Notes: generated from the sequence alone by a model not told the origin. Numbered from the stretch's first letter, positions 7,795 to 16,607 are shown. The stretch: DNA of 64,000 nt from an uncultured Oscillospiraceae bacterium (GCA_905193225.1 CAJJNV010000008.1:1-64000); one strand, 5' to 3'. Translations and numbers: made by a program.

Positions 7795-8538
7795 TTATAT
7801 ATACTTCTCGACAATGGCGGTATAAAATTTTTTCTGATCCTTTCCCGCCTTGGCCGATTTCGATGCGGCAATAATGGGAAACCACCGCTCGACATATCCC
7901 CTCTCGGTTCCGCTCTTTTCGCATATTCCGTTAAGATATTGCTCGGCCGTTTCGGTCTCTCCGCCGTAAAGAAAATAGAGGTAGGTTCCGGCGGCGTCGG
8001 CTGCTCCGTTGCCCTTGGCGGCGTGAGACCAGTCGAGAATAAAAGGGTCGTTTTTATCGGAAATAACGATGTTAGACGGGTTAAAATCCCCGTGGCAGAT
8101 CTTTGTGTGCTTGGGCATATCGTTAAGCCGATCAAGCAGATCGTATCTGACCGTAGCGGCAAAATCGGTGTCGCAGATGTTGCGGGTCAGTTTATCGCTT
8201 AAAAGGGTCAGCTCCGGGCATTTCTTTGAAAGCACATCAAGCTGCAGATTGATGAATTTATCGATGTATTCATCCTTTTTTTCGGGATGCTCTGTCATAA
8301 GAGCGGCAAGGTTTTTACCCTTAATGTGTTCGTAAACAATGGCCCATTTGCCGTTGATGACCGTTACCTCGAGAATTTTCGGAATGTTAAGACCGGTTTC
8401 CTCAAGACGCGCCTGATTGAGAGCCTCGCTGAGTACGTCGGATTTTTTATATTGACCGTTAAAAACCTTAAAACTGCTGTTGCCTTCGCAATAGACCGTT
8501 TTGCTGTTTCTAACGGCGATTATCCTATCAAGTTTCAT
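7795..8538 (-). CDS. APH-family small-molecule kinase
   Basis: This 247-residue protein has the aminoglycoside phosphotransferase/choline kinase fold. The catalytic loop HGDFNPSN is near residue 143 and the metal-binding FILDWSHAA near 160. GAAGGTG precedes the ATG. It sits 68 bp downstream of rex and may share its transcript. Family members phosphorylate many different small molecules (sugars, choline, methylthioribose, antibiotics), so the substrate is open; antibiotic resistance should not be assumed. Confidence 0.78.
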   Translation of the reverse strand: MKLDRIIAVRNSKTVYCEGNSSFKVFNGQYKKSDVLSEALNQARLEETGLNIPKILEVTVINGKWAIVYEHIKGKNLAALMTEHPEKKDEYIDKFINLQLDVLSKKCPELTLLSDKLTRNICDTDFAATVRYDLLDRLNDMPKHTKICHGDFNPSNIVISDKNDPFILDWSHAAKGNGAADAAGTYLYFLYGGETETAEQYLNGICEKSGTERGYVERWFPIIAASKSAKAGKDQKKFYTAIVEKYI

Positions 8539-8606
8539 AAAAGCACCTTCGTTCGACTGATATAGATTTTACAATTCACATTACGTTGTTATATTGTATT
8601 ATTAGC

Positions 8607-9233
8607 TTACATTTTCATCGGCTCTATCATACACCTAAGATAGGCGGGGGTCAATACGGGATTTTCATATTCCACAACCGCATCGGCCGGAGCCGACACA
8701 CGACAGGGAGAAATACACCACACCGCCCTTATCCCGCTTTTATAAAGCAGATCAAAAGATTTTTGAGCATTCTCGGGAGGGCAGCAGACTATTCCGATTT
8801 TCACCCCGTTTTTTTCGATATAACCTTTCATTTCCCTTAAGGGCAAAAGCTGTTTTCCGCTTTCCGAGCGTTTTTTTCCGCTAAAGCATCCGTCGAAAGC
8901 GGCGGGTATTTCAAGTCCGCAGTCCTCAAAGCCCTTGAAATCAAGCAGCGACAGGGCAAAGTTCCCCGATCCGACAATAACGGCACGGGTATTTTTAAGA
9001 TCGAAGTACCGCTCGAGGCAGCTTAAAAGCTCGCTTGTTTTATAGCCGGTTTTCGGCCGTCCCTCGCCGCACAGCACCCCTAAATCCTTTCGCACCTGCA
9101 CCTCGCCCATACAAAGATCCTTGGCGATTTTGGTGGCCGAGATGTTTTGGTCATACTTTGCTGCACTTTTAAGATATTTGAGATAAACAGGCACCCTCGA
9201 AAGGGTCGCCCTGGAAATGGCCTGTTCCTTCAT
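8607..9233 (-). CDS. rex: Rex-like redox-sensing transcriptional repressor
   Basis: This 208-residue protein has an N-terminal winged helix (about 1-75, with QVRKDLG as recognition helix) and a Rossmann NAD(H)-binding domain (VIVGSGNFALSLL near 88). Rex proteins leave their operators when NADH rises. The nucleotide-binding loop reads GSGNFA instead of the usual GxGNLG, and the C-terminal end is also divergent, so this may be a specialised Rex. ATG at 9233 follows GGGAG with 8-base spacing; the longer 9248 start is less likely. A palindrome matching a Rex operator lies 244 bp upstream, and the hydrogenase block lies downstream. Confidence 0.85.
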   Translation of the reverse strand: MKEQAISRATLSRVPVYLKYLKSAAKYDQNISATKIAKDLCMGEVQVRKDLGVLCGEGRPKTGYKTSELLSCLERYFDLKNTRAVIVGSGNFALSLLDFKGFEDCGLEIPAAFDGCFSGKKRSESGKQLLPLREMKGYIEKNGVKIGIVCCPPENAQKSFDLLYKSGIRAVWCISPCRVSAPADAVVEYENPVLTPAYLRCMIEPMKM

Positions 9234-9249
9234 AACGGTGTCTCCCATC

Positions 9250-9350
9250 GTTTTTTAACAAAGCCTGTATTACCCGCGTTTTTTTCGCACCTGCGTTTCT
9301 ACATCGTCACCTTTACCCGCCTGCGCTTTAGACGCCTGCGTTTACCGCAG
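9250..9350. repeat. Degenerate CCTGCGTTT repeats in the rex leader
   Basis: Near-copies of CCTGCGTTT/ACCCGC recur about every 12-20 bases just upstream of rex, for example CACCTGCGTTTC, CCGCCTGCGCTTT and CGCCTGCGTTTACC. This region would be transcribed as the rex leader. Confidence 0.45.
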
Positions 9351-9476
9351 TGACTGTCTGTCATATCGGTGCCGTTTTTCGCTCGTTTTTCCGCTTAAGC
9401 AAAGTTAGCAGACAAGCCTTGAAAAAGGTGATCTCTTCGGCAAAAAAATCGCAAAAATACCGCAGTACAGCCTTGT

Positions 9477-9494
9477 TTGTTATTATTTTAACAA
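9477..9494. promoter_or_regulatory. Candidate Rex operator
   Basis: TTGTTATTATTTTAACAA differs at one position from the clostridial Rex consensus TTGTTAANNNNTTAACAA and has six-base perfect arms TTGTTA/TAACAA. It stands between the divergent rex and manA genes, about 85 bp upstream of the manA promoter. Autoregulation of rex is the simplest reading. A clear rex promoter overlapping it could not be picked. Confidence 0.6.
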
Positions 9495-9576
9495 ATTAAA
9501 CGACAGATGGGAATTGACATTTTTTCATATAGGTATTCCATTTATCGATATGGTAAGGTTCAATTGGAAAAACGGC

Positions 9577-9605
9577 TTGATTTTTCCTTAAAACAACTGT
9601 ATAAT
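9577..9605 (+). promoter_or_regulatory. SigA-type promoter of manA
   Basis: TTGATT (9577-9582) and TATAAT (9600-9605) are separated by 17 bases, about 145 bp before the manA start. Confidence 0.7.
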
Positions 9606-9748
9606 CAATATGGTTTTGACCGAATCTTATACGTCAAATCCGCCGCAAGCCTAAAACCTATTATCGACGGCCGCCGGTTTTTTCAGCGGTCCTTGCGACG
9701 GTTTCACAAAACATTTATTTTAAACAATTTTTAACGGAGATGTTATTT

Positions 9749-10678
9749 ATGAATTATTATCCCTTAAAACTCTATCCCGCCTTTAAAGATTACCTTTGGG
9801 GCGGCACAAGGCTGCACAAATTTTTCCCCGATTGCACGGCCGATCCTGCCGCAGAAGCCTGGGTTCTTTCCTGCCACAAGGACGGACAAAGTACCGTAAC
9901 AAACGGACCTCTTTCAGGCAAGACCCTGTCGGAAGCGATCGAGGTTTTCGGTGCCGATGCACTTGGCGAAAACGGTAAGGCATTTGACTTTTTCCCCGTT
10001 CTCATCAAGCTTATCGACGCAAAAAAAGATCTGTCGGTCCAGGTGCATCCCGACGATGATTATGCCCGCAAAAACGAAAACAGCTACGGAAAGACCGAGA
10101 TGTGGTATGTTGTCGACTGCGAAGAGGGCGCCCGCCTTTTCTACGGATTTAAAGACAAGATTTCCAAAGAGGAATTTAAACAGCGCATCAAGGAAAACAC
10201 CCTGACCGACGCTCTGCGCTCGGTAGACGTTAAAAAGGGTGATTGTTTCTTCATTCCCTCGGGCACCATCCACGCCATCGGCAGCGGAATGCTCATTGCC
10301 GAGATTCAGCAAAATTCCAACTGCACCTACCGCGTATACGACTACGGCCGACTGGGCGCCGACGGAAAGCCGAGGCAGCTGCACATCGAAAAGGCTCTCG
10401 ACGTAACAAAGACTGAGCCTGCGCAGCCGGCTGATTTCGGCGGCAACGGCGTGCTTGCCGACTGCAAATATTTCAAAGCAAAGCTTTACAAAGGTGCGGC
10501 CGACATCGAGGTCGACGGAAAGTCCTTCTCGGCTCTTCTTGTAACCGATGGAGAAGGCACGCTTGAATGCAGCGGCGAGACAACGGAGCTTAAAACCGGC
10601 GACTGCATATTCCTTCCCGCATCCATCGGAAAGGTCAGCGTCAAAGGTCAGCTCACCTTTATCGAGACAAAAGTTTAA
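9749..10678 (+). CDS. manA: Class I mannose-6-phosphate isomerase
   Basis: This 309-residue zinc enzyme interconverts mannose-6-phosphate and fructose-6-phosphate. The short class I type is shown by YPAFKDYLWGG at the N-terminus, the metal motif VQVHPDDDYA near 93-102 and the FFIPSGTIHAIGSGMLIAEI stretch near 168-187. ATG at 9749 is chosen because GGAG lies 11 bases upstream; the ATG at 9740 directly abuts that GGAG. It is monocistronic, with a promoter at 9577 and a terminator at 10848. It would feed mannose from glycan breakdown, or supply mannose-6-phosphate, in keeping with the nearby dockerin esterases. Confidence 0.92.
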   Translation: MNYYPLKLYPAFKDYLWGGTRLHKFFPDCTADPAAEAWVLSCHKDGQSTVTNGPLSGKTLSEAIEVFGADALGENGKAFDFFPVLIKLIDAKKDLSVQVHPDDDYARKNENSYGKTEMWYVVDCEEGARLFYGFKDKISKEEFKQRIKENTLTDALRSVDVKKGDCFFIPSGTIHAIGSGMLIAEIQQNSNCTYRVYDYGRLGADGKPRQLHIEKALDVTKTEPAQPADFGGNGVLADCKYFKAKLYKGAADIEVDGKSFSALLVTDGEGTLECSGETTELKTGDCIFLPASIGKVSVKGQLTFIETKV

Positions 10679-10847
10679 GAGACAAAGGTTTAAATCGTTT
10701 TTCAAAGAAAACAAGCGGCGGTGCACGGTATGCAAAGCGCAGTTAACGGCGATGCAAGCCCAAGCAAAGTGCGATCAGCAGCAGGGCGCACATCGCACCG
10801 CGCAGCGCATCAGTTAATACGGCTCAATTTAATACAGCGCATTTTCG

Positions 10848-10880
10848 GCGGGGGCGTTTTGCTCCCGCTTTTTGTTTTTA
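10848..10880 (+). terminator. Rho-independent terminator of manA
   Basis: GCGGGGGC pairs with GCTCCCGC around a GTTTT loop and is followed by TTTTTGTTTTT. Confidence 0.85.
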
Positions 10881-10915
10881 CATTATGGCGTATGTTCGGT
10901 TTATGTGCTCTGTGC

Positions 10916-11713
10916 CTACGCCTTCAAATCAAAATACCGCTCTGCGTTGTCCCAAAGTATCTTTCTGCGCTCACCATCGCTTAAATCAAGGGCGTTAAAC
11001 CGCCGGATTTCCTCGGCGGGATCCCACATGGGGTAATCGGTTCCGTAAAAGACCCTGTCGGCGGTGTATGTCTTTATTATCTCGGCCGCCCGCTCTTTTG
11101 ACATAGCAAAAAGCGACGACGAGCAATCAACCATAAGGTTTTCCACATCCCACAGTTCCTTTACCGCCTCGTCCCATATAGACCAGCCGCCCAAATGTGC
11201 CCCGATTACCTTAAGATCGGGAAATCTCTTCATAACCGTTTTTAATTTAGACGGTGCAGAAAAGGTATATCGCTTGTCCCCCATATGAATGAGAAAAGGA
11301 AGCCTGCCCCCCACTATTTCAAACATATTGAAGGCCTCTTTGCTGTCCAGCTCATACTTCTGAAAATCAGGATGAATTTTGATTCCAGCAAGGCCGAGGG
11401 AAATTATCTCCTCAACCTCATCCTCGATGTGTTCGCTTAAAGGATGAAGAGTGCCCATTCCGATGAACCTTTGGGGATTTTCCGAAACCGACGACGCGAT
11501 AAAATGGTTGATGGACGAAACCTGCCTCGGTGCGGTGGCAACCGAATGAATGGCAGCGACGGTTGTGCCCGCCTTATCAAGCTCGGTATCAAGGGATTTA
11601 AGGCTTCCGTCAAATGACATTTTCACTCCGTAAAAATTCCCGATGGCGTTGGATGCCTTTTGGGCAATTTTTTCGGGATAAATATGGCAGTGAACATCAA
11701 AAATCTTTTGCAT
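10916..11713 (-). CDS. Amidohydrolase family 2 (COG2159) metal-dependent hydrolase
   Basis: This 265-residue TIM-barrel protein has VHCHIYPEK near the N-terminus (metal-binding HxH), FLIHMGDK near 140, IGAHLGGWS near 170 and GTDYPMWDP near 223 carrying the catalytic Asp. The COG2159 family includes decarboxylases and hydrolases of aromatic and other small acids; the substrate cannot be assigned. It is convergent with manA and divergent from the first esterase gene, and looks monocistronic. Confidence 0.82.
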   Translation of the reverse strand: MQKIFDVHCHIYPEKIAQKASNAIGNFYGVKMSFDGSLKSLDTELDKAGTTVAAIHSVATAPRQVSSINHFIASSVSENPQRFIGMGTLHPLSEHIEDEVEEIISLGLAGIKIHPDFQKYELDSKEAFNMFEIVGGRLPFLIHMGDKRYTFSAPSKLKTVMKRFPDLKVIGAHLGGWSIWDEAVKELWDVENLMVDCSSSLFAMSKERAAEIIKTYTADRVFYGTDYPMWDPAEEIRRFNALDLSDGERRKILWDNAERYFDLKA

Positions 11714-11824
11714 AAAAATCCTTCCTTTTTAAGAAACGTGCAGTGTATGTATCTCTGCCCGTTTCCTCTCCCCTCAATTATACAATAACCTCGGTTTTAT
11801 TCAAGCATAATTTCAAATTTTCTA

Positions 11825-11853
11825 TTTACTTTTTTTATGGGCAGGTGTATAAT
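11825..11853 (+). promoter_or_regulatory. Promoter of the first dockerin esterase gene
   Basis: TTTACT (11825-11830) and TATAAT (11848-11853) are 17 bases apart, 31 bp before the start codon. Confidence 0.7.
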
Positions 11854-11884
11854 GTAAACATTCCACAAGAAAGAGGATAAACCT

Positions 11885-14209
11885 ATGAAAAAATTGTTGT
11901 CTATTTTTCTTTCGATAGCCGTTGCGGCGGGACTTTTCACCGTTCCTGCGGGCGTCTATGCCGAAGAACAAACAACCAATGACTTTGTCGTTATCGACAG
12001 TATGGACTATGCCGGAATATGGCAGTCGAGCAGCGATGCTGTCACCAATACAACCGACAATATGGAAGGTACCGGCTGCTTAGAGGTAACCGGCGCTGAT
12101 ATCAACCTTTTGCTCAGCAAAAAAATCGACGTTGAAGGCGGAATCAAGGCAAAAAAATACCTTGAAATGTGGTTCTACTGCGAGGATGCCTCTGCTCTCA
12201 CAAGTGACAGTATGGTCGTAATCAACCGAAACGGCTCAGACCTCAAGCTCAAACTCCCGGTAGAAAAACTTACAAACGGATGGAACAGACTTCATCTTTC
12301 CCTCATTCTTGCCATCGAAAAATACGACGGTATTGACGCCATCAAAATCAATCTTGCCACCGGCGGAAAGGCTCAGAAATTTATGATGGACGATATTGTT
12401 CTTGCTCCCGTGACCAACGTAAAAAACACCGAGGCGCTTGACAAGGCTGTTGCCGATGCCAAGGCTTACGATGCGAAATATTTAAGCAAAGCTCAGGCAG
12501 TCCGTCTTGAAAAGCTTCTCACCCGTGCCGAGAATCCCGTCGCCCAGCGCGATGCCGACGCAATCGCCGCCGACATCAACGACATTATACATGTTCCCGC
12601 ATTCGACGGACAGATCACCACCCACGGCCGCACATATTATAAATGGAACGAAGCTTCGAGCAAAAACGAGCTTTATATGTCCTATTCTTCCACCGGATTT
12701 TCGGTCAGATTCTATGGAACCGAGCTTAAAGCCAAGCTCAGAGGCTCGGCAAATGCTCAGCCTGCCATCGTCAATATATATGTTGACCGCGACACCACCA
12801 CATTTGACTATGACCACACCATAACCACCGAAGCCGCCGCAAAGGCCGAGCTTGACAAATACAATCAGAACAACCCACACATTCAGCTCACCGGTACCGA
12901 AACCGAGTACACACTCGTTTCCGGCCTTACCGAAGGCATCCACACCGTAACCGTGCTCAAACGCGGCGAAGTAACCTATACCGACCGCGTGATTCTTTCG
13001 GACATTTCCACCGACGGGCAGCTTCTCGCTCCCCCCGCAAAATCCACCCGCCGCATTGAAGTCCTCGGCGACTCCAATATGACCGGTTATGCAAACCTTG
13101 CCGGCGGCGGATATTCCTACGCCACCCAGGACGGCACCGTCACCTTTGCCGGATACATTGCAAACGGCCTCGGCGCCGACTATTCCCTCATCGCCCGCAG
13201 CGGTATCACCCTTACCCCCGGCGTTGCAGGAAACTGCTCAGAAGGATTTATGTATAACACATATCTCTACACCGACTACTGGACCAACGGCGATGCATCG
13301 GGCGGTACCTGGAACGACGCAGGAAGCAACATAAACCAGGAAGATCCCTCCAAATTCAATTACGTATCGGAAGATAAGCTTTACGATTTTGCGCAGTCTG
13401 ACAATGATGTCGTTGTTATCCACATCGGCGACAACGATCACGACGGCCGTAACGGATCCACCGGCAGCAATGCCGATTCCTTCATCAGCTATATGAAGAA
13501 ATTCATCAAGCAGGTGCGCTCCGTAAACCCCAGAGCTGAGATCATTGTATGCTTCTCCATAAGCGGATACGAAGCTTGGAGAAACGTTGAGGAAACCGCC
13601 GTCAACCAGATCAAGGCCGAAGGCGAAGACCGCATTTGCTTCCTCAGACCCGTTTCGGGCACATTCGGAAGCTCGGGACATCCCTACAACAAGGTTCATT
13701 ACGATGCGGCACAGCAGGTCATCGAAAAGATCAAGGAACTGACCGGATGGAAGGCCGCCGTTCGCGAGGTCTATTCCGATCCCACCGCAGAGGTCAAGAT
13801 TGTTCCCTCTGAAAACTATGCCGAAATCGGCTCGACCGTAACCTTCAAGATCCCCGAAAACGCTGTCCCCGAATCCATAAAAATCACCACCTACGGCAAG
13901 GACGTTGAGTTCACCAAAACCGAGGACGGTACCGTCTCCTTCACAATGCCCGACGGCGCAGTAATGATCCACGCCGACAAGAAGGAAGAAGTCGTCATCA
14001 GATACGGTTACATCAACGAGGACGATAATATCGACGCCACCGACGCACTGTGGATTCTCCAGTCCTTTGTCGGCTTACGTACACTTGACGAAGAAGTAAA
14101 ACCGGCCGCCGATGTCAATCTCGACGGAGCGATCGATGCTTCCGACGCTCTCTGTGTGCTTCAGTATTATGTGGGATTGCGCACCGAGCTTCCCGTTTCC
14201 AAGAGCTAA
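11885..14209 (+). CDS. Secreted SGNH/CE2-like esterase with dockerin
   Basis: This 774-residue protein starts with a Sec signal peptide (about 1-26, cleavage near VYAEE). A beta-rich region (about 33-170) looks like a carbohydrate-binding module. A CE2-like beta-sandwich (about 240-370) and an SGNH hydrolase domain follow, with GDSNMTGY near 395 (nucleophile Ser), GDNDHDG near 517 and GHPYNKVH near 599 (catalytic His). CE2 enzymes are acetyl-xylan/glycan esterases. Residues about 708-774 are a dockerin; its first calcium loop is degenerate (GYINEDDNID lacks the leading Asp), the second (ADVNLDGAID) is intact. It would be exported and attached to a cohesin-bearing scaffold, which is not in the window. 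A close paralogue lies directly downstream. Confidence 0.85.
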   Translation: MKKLLSIFLSIAVAAGLFTVPAGVYAEEQTTNDFVVIDSMDYAGIWQSSSDAVTNTTDNMEGTGCLEVTGADINLLLSKKIDVEGGIKAKKYLEMWFYCEDASALTSDSMVVINRNGSDLKLKLPVEKLTNGWNRLHLSLILAIEKYDGIDAIKINLATGGKAQKFMMDDIVLAPVTNVKNTEALDKAVADAKAYDAKYLSKAQAVRLEKLLTRAENPVAQRDADAIAADINDIIHVPAFDGQITTHGRTYYKWNEASSKNELYMSYSSTGFSVRFYGTELKAKLRGSANAQPAIVNIYVDRDTTTFDYDHTITTEAAAKAELDKYNQNNPHIQLTGTETEYTLVSGLTEGIHTVTVLKRGEVTYTDRVILSDISTDGQLLAPPAKSTRRIEVLGDSNMTGYANLAGGGYSYATQDGTVTFAGYIANGLGADYSLIARSGITLTPGVAGNCSEGFMYNTYLYTDYWTNGDASGGTWNDAGSNINQEDPSKFNYVSEDKLYDFAQSDNDVVVIHIGDNDHDGRNGSTGSNADSFISYMKKFIKQVRSVNPRAEIIVCFSISGYEAWRNVEETAVNQIKAEGEDRICFLRPVSGTFGSSGHPYNKVHYDAAQQVIEKIKELTGWKAAVREVYSDPTAEVKIVPSENYAEIGSTVTFKIPENAVPESIKITTYGKDVEFTKTEDGTVSFTMPDGAVMIHADKKEEVVIRYGYINEDDNIDATDALWILQSFVGLRTLDEEVKPAADVNLDGAIDASDALCVLQYYVGLRTELPVSKS

Positions 14210-14261
14210 AGCGTCAGATTAAATTTCTCTAATACAGAAATTTTTTCACCACTTTAAAATT

Positions 14262-14311
14262 ATGCCCTTTCTCTTAAGGCTTTCTTTCGAGAAGGGGCAT
14301 TTTTTCTTTTG
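14262..14311 (+). terminator. Rho-independent terminator between the two esterase genes
   Basis: ATGCCCTTTCTC pairs with GAGAAGGGGCAT and is followed by TTTTTTCTTTT. Confidence 0.85.
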
Positions 14312-14420
14312 TCATTCTTTTCAACACACAATGCTAAATTTGTGCACAGCCGCGCTATGCTTTCTTTTTGAAAAACTTTTGACATATAAAATATTTTTCT
14401 TTGCAATATTATAAAAATTC

Positions 14421-14449
14421 TTTACAAATTAAACAAATTGTATTATAAT
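14421..14449 (+). promoter_or_regulatory. Promoter of the second dockerin esterase gene
   Basis: TTTACA (14421-14426) and TATAAT (14444-14449) are separated by 17 bases, so the second esterase has its own promoter despite being in tandem with the first. Confidence 0.75.
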
Positions 14450-14568
14450 GTTATGTGTTGTGTTGCGTCGGATAGGGATAAATTACCTTATAGAGTGTTA
14501 TTTATCCGATCAATCCGATTTATTCCTATCCGGTGCAATACCTACGGATGATAAAAAGGAGAAGTATA

Positions 14569-16182
14569 ATGAAAAAGCTGATTTCAATTTTAACCGCATT
14601 TTCTCTGGTTATCTCTCTTTTTGTTTTTGGCACCGGCGCTTCCGCCGACACCACAAACAAAAGCTACCTCTTGATGAGCAATTCCTCCGACCGAAACTAT
14701 GTTGCAAAAAAGGGCCGCAGCTATTACAATGATACCTCCCTGCGCCTTACCTGGTCGGCTGCGGGATACTCGGTTAGATTTTACGGCACCGAGCTTAAAA
14801 CAACGATGACCGCTGATGGTACAAGCGGCACCCTTAACGTATACGTTGACAAAAATAAAAACCAGTATTATTTCAATACCGAAGCCTCGAGCTATTCTGC
14901 CGCCAGGGACGAGTATAACGCCAACTGCCCCCACATTTCCCTTTCAGACGGCAAGCGCACATATACCGTCGTATCCGGCCTTGCAAAAGGATATCATACC
15001 GTTACACTCTTAAAGCGCGCCGAGCTTGACCGTTCGTCCAACATCTCGGTAAACGACATTATAACCGACGGTTATTTCTGCGATCCCCCTGCAAAATCCT
15101 CCCGCAAAATCGAAATTGTCGGCGACTCCAACGCCACCGGATTCGGCAATATGGCAATGTCGGGCGAAAGCGGCGATTACAACTGGTATGAGCAGGATGC
15201 CACCCTGTCCTTTGGTGCATACTGCGCCGAGGAACTTGCCGCCGATTACTCCATCTGCGCCCACAGCGGTGCGACCGTAACTCCCGGTCTTGCCGAAGGG
15301 ACATTACTCGACAAATATCTGCAAACCGACGCTTACAACGGCGTTACATCGGAATATGATTTTGAAGGCGGCTCGGATGTTGTCATAATCCACCTGGGTG
15401 ACAACGACCATGACGCGACCGAAGCCAAAGGCACAAGCAATTATGTTAAATATCTCGCCCAAATGATAAATCAGGTCAGAAGCAAAAACCCGAACGCCAA
15501 GATAATTTGTGTGCTCTCTCTTGCAGGCTATTCCGACTGGCATCCCTATGTTCAGCAGGCCATTGATGCCTCGGGCGACACCAACACTTATAAATATCTC
15601 AACGGCAATTCAAACAACGGCGCTCCCGCCGGCCATGCGCTTCAAAAATATCACAAAATTCTCGGTCTCAACCTTGCGGCATACATCCGCACCCTTATGG
15701 GCTGGAATGGTAAGGTATACGAAACTGTGGCCGACACCGCCAATTCAAATATAAGCGTCAACCTTCCACAAAGTTTCTATAAGGCGGGCGACACCGTAAC
15801 CTTCACCCCATCGGTAACCGGCGGACAGGTTGGCAGCGCAACCGTCAAAACCATCGGTACCACCTATGGCACAAATGTTGCGGTGGCAAAATCGGGCAGC
15901 AGCTTTTCATTTACAATGCCTTCCGACCGCGTGCTCGTCTCGGTTGAAGCAAGCAAACAGCTGCTTGCGGGAGACATTAATTTAAGCGGAAAATCCAATG
16001 CGGTCGATGCACTTATGGCCCTTAAATATGCAACAAAATCGCTGACCCTTTCATCCGAGCAGACCGCAGCCGGCGATGTAAACGGAGACGGCAAGCTTAC
16101 CACCGTAGACGCGCTTATAATACTTCAGTATTCGGTCAAGAAAATGGTTTCATATCCCGTCGGCGAGTATGTTTATTTCTGA
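14569..16182 (+). CDS. Secreted SGNH/CE2-like esterase with dockerin, tandem paralogue
   Basis: This 537-residue protein has a signal peptide (about 1-27, ending GASA), a CE2-like beta-sandwich (about 30-165) and an SGNH domain with GDSNATGF near 184, GDNDHD near 281 and AGHALQKYH near 358. Unlike its upstream paralogue it lacks the N-terminal extra module. The C-terminal dockerin (about 468-530) has two intact calcium loops, GDINLSGKSNAVD and GDVNGDGKLTTVD. GGAGAAG precedes ATG 14569; a 12-codon upstream extension lacks a ribosome site. Both paralogues share GDSN where CE2 enzymes normally have GDSI. The substrate is presumably an acylated plant polysaccharide, by family. Confidence 0.85.
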   Translation: MKKLISILTAFSLVISLFVFGTGASADTTNKSYLLMSNSSDRNYVAKKGRSYYNDTSLRLTWSAAGYSVRFYGTELKTTMTADGTSGTLNVYVDKNKNQYYFNTEASSYSAARDEYNANCPHISLSDGKRTYTVVSGLAKGYHTVTLLKRAELDRSSNISVNDIITDGYFCDPPAKSSRKIEIVGDSNATGFGNMAMSGESGDYNWYEQDATLSFGAYCAEELAADYSICAHSGATVTPGLAEGTLLDKYLQTDAYNGVTSEYDFEGGSDVVIIHLGDNDHDATEAKGTSNYVKYLAQMINQVRSKNPNAKIICVLSLAGYSDWHPYVQQAIDASGDTNTYKYLNGNSNNGAPAGHALQKYHKILGLNLAAYIRTLMGWNGKVYETVADTANSNISVNLPQSFYKAGDTVTFTPSVTGGQVGSATVKTIGTTYGTNVAVAKSGSSFSFTMPSDRVLVSVEASKQLLAGDINLSGKSNAVDALMALKYATKSLTLSSEQTAAGDVNGDGKLTTVDALIILQYSVKKMVSYPVGEYVYF

Positions 16183-16269
16183 TGCCGACACAGAAAATGC
16201 ATCGATTGATTGACCGGCTGATTGATTAACCTACTGCCCTTTCAACAAACGATTTATTTCATTAAATTC

Positions 16270-16309
16270 AACACCTCTGACAGCGCAAAGCTTTCAGGGG
16301 TGTTTTTTG
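16270..16309 (+). terminator. Rho-independent terminator of the second esterase gene
   Basis: ACACCTCTGA pairs with TCAGGGGTGT and is followed by TTTTTTG. Confidence 0.85.
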
Positions 16310-16466
16310 TTGGGCCATTGCCGAGGTGCCATGGTTGTTTGTTTGTATCTTCTGACCTGCGGCACCTTGCTGCTGTTTTGCGGTGCTTTTTATGCTTCTT
16401 TTTTATGCCGGCGTTTTTTGATGCCGTTTCTATACTGCGTGATTGAAAGCTGTGATTTTGACCTAC

Positions 16467-16607
16467 CGCTGAGGCAGCCTCGGCGCAGCCGAGACCGGAG
16501 GGTACGGCATCCCGCAGTCTTACCTACAAACAAGGCTGCACTTAAAAAACTTATATGCTTTTATCCGAGAGCCTCCCTCCGATCAGCTTGCGCTGATTGC
16601 CTCAGCG
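16467..16607. repeat. Structured intergenic element, copy C (complete)
   Basis: The outer stem CGCTGAGGC (16467-16475) pairs with GCCTCAGCG (16599-16607). Inside are hairpin CTCGGC-GCA-GCCGAG (16479-16493), stem CGGAGGG (16496-16502) with CCCTCCG (16575-16581) closing a 72-nt loop, and hairpin ATCAGC-TTGC-GCTGAT (16582-16597). The hairpin order is inverted relative to copy B, so this copy lies in the opposite orientation. The flank CCCGCAGCC on the right is shared with copy A. Confidence 0.8.

Noticed and set aside
7795..8538. Calling the kinase an aminoglycoside-resistance gene
   Set aside because: Only the general APH-fold motifs are visible; the location next to rex and the lack of mobile elements do not support a resistance role.
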